Shown piece by piece: positions 6,048 to 8,341 of a stretch of DNA of 8,341 nucleotides (position 1 is the first letter of the stretch; each line of letters starts with the position of its first letter). The translations under genes and the position numbers were made by a program. The DNA lies in assembly GCA_030615045.1 (NCBI GenBank), contig JAUWZY010000035.1, positions 1-8,341 on the forward strand, written 5' to 3'. The stretch comes from Chloroflexota bacterium (GTDB taxonomy: Bacteria; Chloroflexota; Dehalococcoidia; SZUA-161; JAUWZY01). The notes below the pieces were generated by a model. The model was not told where the DNA came from. It searched no databases and worked only from the letters and a program-made list of their open reading frames with translations.

Positions 6048-6835
6048 GTTTTCACTTCCTTTGCCAATTGACGATAGGCCTCGGCATGTGCAGAGGCACT
6101 ATCGAATTTAAGGATGGATTTCCCCCCAATGGGAGCTTCAGCCAATCTAACAGTATGGCGGATGACTGTCTGGAACACTTGAGACCCAAAGGTATTTCTG
6201 ATCTCCTCCAATACTTCCCGGCTGTGGATGGTTCGGCTTTGAAACATGGTGGGAAGAATTCTTGGTGGCGGAAGGCCGGGGTTAAGTCTAGCCTTCACCC
6301 TTTCAAGGGTGTCTAAGAGGAGCTTCATCCCCCGGAAGCGCAGATATTGGGTAACTACTGGGATGATGACGGCATCAGCTGCCACCAGAGCATTGATGGT
6401 TAACAGCCCAAGGGAAGGGGGACAATCGACCAGGATGAAGTTATAGTGATCCTTTAAGGTCTTAAGTGTCTCCTTGAGATAGGTCTCTCTGCCTAGTTCG
6501 CTGAGCAGCTCCACCTCTGCTGCTGAGAGGTCGATGTTAGCTGGGATCAAATCCGCGCCATTCTCAGAGCAGAGGATAGCCTCTCTAATGTCGAAGTCGG
6601 GGTTAACAAAGGCGTTGTAGATAGTGCTGGATAAGCTATCTGGATCGAGACCGTGAGCGATAGTCAAAGTCCCCTGGGGGTCGAAGTCTACCAGGAGTGT
6701 GTTTTCTCCCAATTCATGGAGGGCAGCACCTAAATTCATGGCAGTTGTTGTCTTGCCCACGCCCCCATTCTGATTGGCGATGGCCACAACTTTCCCTTTC
6801 AAAATTGCTGTTTTGTCATTTTGATTGTAAAGCAT
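6026..6835 (-). CDS. parA: ParA/Soj-family ATPase with atypical Walker A
   Basis: 269-residue ParA/MinD-superfamily ATPase of the chromosome/plasmid partition type, which binds DNA as an ATP dimer and is released by its partner. Motifs are the deviant Walker A QNGGVGKTTT (22-31), LLVDFDPQG (47-55, Walker A'), FILVDCPPSLG (133-143, Walker B), VIRHTVRLAEAP (224-235) and GGKSILKFD (237-245). The usual KGGVGKT is here NGGVGKT: Asn23 (AAT) replaces the signature lysine, while the P-loop Lys28 is kept. No N-terminal HTH, so it is the Soj-like small type. ATG at 6835 lacks a Shine-Dalgarno sequence but follows a good promoter within a few bases; an internal GTG at codon 17 with AAAGGG upstream is a possible alternative, though it would shorten the first strand. 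It overlaps and is coupled to the ribbon-helix-helix gene. Confidence 0.92.
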   Translation of the reverse strand: MLYNQNDKTAILKGKVVAIANQNGGVGKTTTAMNLGAALHELGENTLLVDFDPQGTLTIAHGLDPDSLSSTIYNAFVNPDFDIREAILCSENGADLIPANIDLSAAEVELLSELGRETYLKETLKTLKDHYNFILVDCPPSLGLLTINALVAADAVIIPVVTQYLRFRGMKLLLDTLERVKARLNPGLPPPRILPTMFQSRTIHSREVLEEIRNTFGSQVFQTVIRHTVRLAEAPIGGKSILKFDSASAHAEAYRQLAKEVKTWLSVNQ

Positions 6836-6847
6836 TTAGGCATCTTA

Positions 6848-6876
6848 ATGATAATCGAAATATGAAGGGTTATCAA
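6848..6876 (-). promoter_or_regulatory. Sigma70-type promoter of parA, near-leaderless transcript
   Basis: On the minus strand TTGATA (6876-6871) and TATCAT (6853-6848) are separated by exactly 17 nt, each with one mismatch to consensus. The expected start point, 6-8 nt past the -10, lies around 6840-6842. The parA ATG is at 6835, so the leader would be only about 5-7 nt. This agrees with the absence of a ribosome-binding site before that ATG. Confidence 0.6.
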
Positions 6877-6946
6877 GTCCTGAGGGAGAGAGCGATGAAA
6901 AGAGTCGAGCGGAAATCAGGCGTTAAAAAATAGCCAGAATAGGGTA

Positions 6947-6976
6947 TTGACAAAGGGAATTATTATGTGGTAGGGT
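6947..6976 (+). promoter_or_regulatory. Promoter-like element P1 in repeat unit 1
   Basis: Perfect -35 TTGACA (6947-6952), 18-nt spacer, then TAGGGT (6971-6976), which keeps the T-A-...-T ends of a -10 but is G-rich. The predicted start is near 6983. The weak -10 limits confidence. Confidence 0.35.
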
Positions 6977-7016
6977 GGGAAAAAGTTTGCAATTGTGAGG
7001 TTTTTCGCTTAGGGTG

Positions 7017-7045
7017 TTGACAAAAGGGTTATTATGTGTTAAGGT
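7017..7045 (+). promoter_or_regulatory. Promoter-like element P2 in repeat unit 2
   Basis: Perfect -35 TTGACA (7017-7022), 17-nt spacer, TAAGGT (7040-7045). The predicted start is near 7052. The -10 position is conserved with the other two units, which supports function more than the hexamer itself does. Confidence 0.4.
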
Positions 7046-7089
7046 GGGAGCCAAGTTGCAACTTGACGATTCTTTTTTCGCTTGGGGTG

Positions 7090-7119
7090 TTGACAAAAGG
7101 GTTATTTGTGTGATAGGAT
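7090..7119 (+). promoter_or_regulatory. Promoter-like element P3 in repeat unit 3
   Basis: Perfect -35 TTGACA (7090-7095), 18-nt spacer, TAGGAT (7114-7119), the best -10 of the three at four of six consensus positions. The predicted start is near 7126, giving about 215 nt of leader before the secreted-protein ATG. Confidence 0.45.
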
Positions 7120-7210
7120 TGTGAAAAGTTTTTTATCCTTTTTGCTTTGCATCGGCAGTAAGGGATGGTGGAAAGGGTTAGAGAGTTAAGGTTTGGTAAT
7201 AGGTGATTGA

Positions 7211-7270
7211 ATGGTATTTAGCTTTAGAAGCTCAAGAGGACAAAGAGGTGGCTTCTTCTGGGGTGTCTAA
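7211..7270 (+). CDS. Possible 19-residue leader peptide
   Basis: ATG at 7211 to TAA at 7270 encodes MVFSFRSSRGQRGGFFWGV. AGGTGA at 7201-7206 is placed as a Shine-Dalgarno sequence should be (4 nt gap after the TGA end). The stop is 11 nt before the terminator stem, as in attenuation leaders. The peptide has no obvious run of one regulatory amino acid, though Arg, Gly and Phe are frequent, and I could not find a convincing antiterminator. An ORF this short could occur by chance. Confidence 0.25.
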   Translation: MVFSFRSSRGQRGGFFWGV

Positions 7271-7281
7271 AATGGGTTGTG

Positions 7282-7320
7282 AAACCGGCCTTTGCTATAA
7301 AAGGTCGGGTTTTGTTTATT
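7282..7320 (+). terminator. Intrinsic terminator upstream of the secreted-protein gene
   Basis: The 5' arm AAACCGGCCTTT (7282-7293) pairs with the 3' arm at 7300-7312 over 12 bp, with one G-T pair and one bulged G, around a 6-nt GCTATA loop. TTTTGTTTATT follows. No plus-strand gene lies upstream in the window, so it would end or attenuate transcripts from P1-P3, or insulate the gene at 7341. Confidence 0.75.
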
Positions 7321-7340
7321 ATCCAGGCTTTTAGTATGTC

Positions 7341-8341
7341 ATGAGTAAAAGAGTGTTAAGCCGGGGGAGGGTGGAGGCAGTCAACAAGATGCTGTCGCCA
7401 CTTTTGGTTGTGGCGATGCTGCTTTTCCTGGTGGCGGGAGCGCTAACAGCCCTAGTGACCCCAACCTTTTCGCCCCAGCCTGCCCATGCCAGCCCAGGGG
7501 GGTTTCTTGGGGCCACAGTTCAGACCTTCAAGTACGCCAATTTCACTGTTGAAAAAACCATATTCGGCTTAAGCGAAAATATCTACATCAATGCCACGAT
7601 CTATAACCCTGGCGACGCTGCGACTGATAATGTCATTGTTAATATAACGTGGGTAGCAACCGGGATACCAGTTGGGAATATAGGCTGGGTAGAAGGCGGT
7701 GGTGCGGCGTCACCGCACACGCAATCTCTGGGCAGCATCCCAGCCGGTACGAACAGGACAGTCAACTGGACGCTGAACTGCACTGCCCCGGGTCCAGTTA
7801 AGGTCATCGTGGACGCGGCAGGGACAGATTCCGACCCCCCCTACGCGGAAGTCACGGCTCAGGCAACCGCGACCATTGCACAGCGAAAGGCGCACCTGGT
7901 GACGAATGTCACCGTTTGGGGGGTACTGAAGGACGGCAGTTGGAATGAGACGGACACCGTTTGGGTCTGCGAGAACTTCACTGTGAATGTCACGGTTAAT
8001 AACACCGGCAATGGCAATGCCACCAATGTCAGCGCCACCATAAACATAACTGGCAATGCCACATTGTTGGCAGGTGAGGTGGCGACGAAGCCTGTAACCG
8101 AGCCCGGGCAAGGTGTGGGCAACATCACTGCTAACGCGACACATCACGGCGTAGCAACAGTCAACTGGACGCTGCACTGCAATGGTACCGGGGATGTCAT
8201 CATCAATGTGACGGTGAACGGCACCGATTTCACCACGGGTTACAACCTGCGTACGGGATTTCCTACCCCCAATGTAGAAGATGCTAATATCACGGTGCAT
8301 CAGAAGAAGGCGCACCTTGTAGTTGTTATCGATACGCCTGG
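7341..8341 (+). CDS. Secreted, sequon-rich protein with repeated beta-sandwich-like domains (3' end beyond window)
   Basis: Open reading frame of 333 visible codons with no stop before the window edge. The N-terminus is a classic Sec signal peptide: basic n-region (Lys3, Arg4, Arg8, Arg10, Lys16), hydrophobic core about 18-39, and cleavage expected after PQPAHA (Ala50). The mature part is rich in Asn, Thr, Val and Gly, alternating as in beta strands. Two related domains are visible: TVNWTLNCTAPG (140-151) recurs as TVNWTLHCNGTG (273-284), NFTVEK (67) as NFTVNV (212), and QRKAHLV (181) as QKKAHLV (321, opening a third unit), a period of about 133-145 residues. It resembles CARDB/DUF11-type surface adhesive repeats, but I cannot assign a family. 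It has 22 N-x-T/S sequons. An in-frame TAG at 7332 limits the start to ATG 7341, which has a poor ribosome-binding site; ATG 7389 has GGAGG upstream but would lose the basic n-region. Function unknown. Confidence 0.85.
   Translation, partial: MSKRVLSRGRVEAVNKMLSPLLVVAMLLFLVAGALTALVTPTFSPQPAHASPGGFLGATVQTFKYANFTVEKTIFGLSENIYINATIYNPGDAATDNVIVNITWVATGIPVGNIGWVEGGGAASPHTQSLGSIPAGTNRTVNWTLNCTAPGPVKVIVDAAGTDSDPPYAEVTAQATATIAQRKAHLVTNVTVWGVLKDGSWNETDTVWVCENFTVNVTVNNTGNGNATNVSATINITGNATLLAGEVATKPVTEPGQGVGNITANATHHGVATVNWTLHCNGTGDVIINVTVNGTDFTTGYNLRTGFPTPNVEDANITVHQKKAHLVVVIDTP
7758..8174 (+). repeat. DNA-level trace of domain duplication in the secreted-protein gene
   Basis: The 18-base ACAGTCAACTGGACGCTG occurs at 7758-7775 and again at 8157-8174, exactly 399 bp (133 codons) apart and in the same frame. 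It encodes the repeated TVNWTL strand. Conservation of the same codons suggests a fairly recent duplication or gene conversion between domains, rather than distant similarity alone. Confidence 0.7.

Larger units (their letters stand above)
6941..7149. repeat. Three tandem imperfect direct repeats of about 70 bp
   Basis: The units start near 6941, 7011 and 7084 (70 and 73 bp apart). The strongest match is 7001-7033 against 7074-7106, 32 of 33 identical, including the 20-base GGGTGTTGACAAAAGGGTTA. Unit 1 is more diverged but keeps GGGTATTGACAAAGGG and TATTATGTG. Units 1 and 2 also share GGTGGGA after the spacer and TTTTTCGCTT at the end. Each unit contains one TTGACA. They may be tandem promoters, operator repeats, or the centromere-like site of the adjacent ParA pair. 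Confidence 0.8.
7126..7320 (+). ncRNA. Candidate leader or small RNA ending at an intrinsic terminator
   Basis: Transcription from P1-P3 would run through a segment with no sizeable ORF and meet a terminator at 7282-7320, producing RNAs of roughly 195-335 nt. Within it AGCTT (7220-7224) can pair with AAGCT (7228-7232), or AGAAGC (7226-7231) can instead pair with GCTTCT (7251-7256); the two options exclude each other. I recognise no known RNA family. It could be an attenuated leader of the secreted-protein gene or a stand-alone small RNA. The coordinates use P3 as the start and are approximate. Confidence 0.3.
6836..7340. other. 505-bp AT-rich divergent intergenic region
   Basis: No substantial gene is visible between parA (leftward) and the secreted-protein gene (rightward). 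The region holds, in order: the parA promoter (6848-6876), three tandem repeats with TTGACA elements (6941-7149), a possible 19-codon leader ORF (7211-7270), overlapping alternative hairpins (7220-7256) and an intrinsic terminator (7282-7320). I found no tRNA or recognised riboswitch, and no clear match to the DnaA box TTATCCACA. Confidence 0.8.

Noticed and set aside
6941..7149. CRISPR array
   Set aside because: Only three imperfect units, with conservation spread across promoter-like elements rather than identical short repeats with unique spacers.
7165..7206. 13-residue ORF starting MVERVREL in the leader region
   Set aside because: AAGGG abuts the ATG with no spacing, and the better placed ribosome-binding site is for the next short ORF at 7211.
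6836..7340. Replication origin, suggested by AT-rich repeats near parA with dnaN in the same window
   Set aside because: I saw no clear match to the DnaA box TTATCCACA on either strand, dnaA is absent, and dnaN lies about 4 kb away behind unrelated genes.
7710..8315. 201-codon minus-strand open frame at the right end
   Set aside because: The plus-strand frame has a signal peptide, domain repeats and an uninterrupted 333 codons; the minus frame arises from the repeated Asn/Thr/Val codons.

Overview
The window reads as bacterial chromosome. Ribosomal protein S16 and the DNA polymerase sliding clamp are bacterial core genes, most starts carry Shine-Dalgarno sequences, and TTGACA-type promoter hexamers are present. 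Several features point to an anaerobe: an iron-sulfur-linked homocysteine pathway, an ADP-forming acyl-CoA synthetase subunit, and two PP-loop sulfur transferases with three-cysteine sets. My best guess is Chloroflexota (Dehalococcoidia-like). That is an inference from gene content, not from any database comparison.

Layout. Positions 1-6835 hold eight closely packed genes, all on the minus strand. In transcription order they are parA (6835-6026), a small ribbon-helix-helix-type partner (6047-5736), a DUF39 L-aspartate-semialdehyde sulfurtransferase (5659-4457), its NIL/ferredoxin subunit (4445-4035), mnmA (4028-2955), larE (2952-2125), dnaN (2090-909), a stand-alone ADP-forming acyl-CoA synthetase beta subunit (915-220) and rpsP (216 to beyond base 1); counting the partial rpsP this is nine genes. 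Gaps range from 76 bp down to overlaps of 22 and 7 bp. A 505-bp AT-rich intergenic region (6836-7340) separates them from a divergent plus-strand gene for a large secreted protein, open at the right edge.

How the genes fit together. The four genes from 5659 to 2125 form a sulfur-transfer block: homocysteine synthesis from aspartate semialdehyde, tRNA 2-thiouridine formation, and LarE-type sulfur insertion. Three of these proteins have cysteine sets that bind or could bind [4Fe-4S] clusters. The dnaN-acyl-CoA synthetase-rpsP block follows, possibly with its own promoter. The parA pair looks like a partition-type ATPase with a non-ParB DNA-binding partner.

The most unusual material is at the right end. 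The intergenic region has three tandem repeats of about 70 bp, each with a perfect TTGACA, then a possible 19-codon leader ORF and a convincing intrinsic terminator just before the secreted-protein gene. The secreted protein has a signal peptide, repeated beta-rich domains and 22 N-x-T/S sequons in 283 mature residues, far above expectation, which suggests an N-glycosylated surface protein. In addition, ParA has Asn where the family has its signature Walker A lysine.
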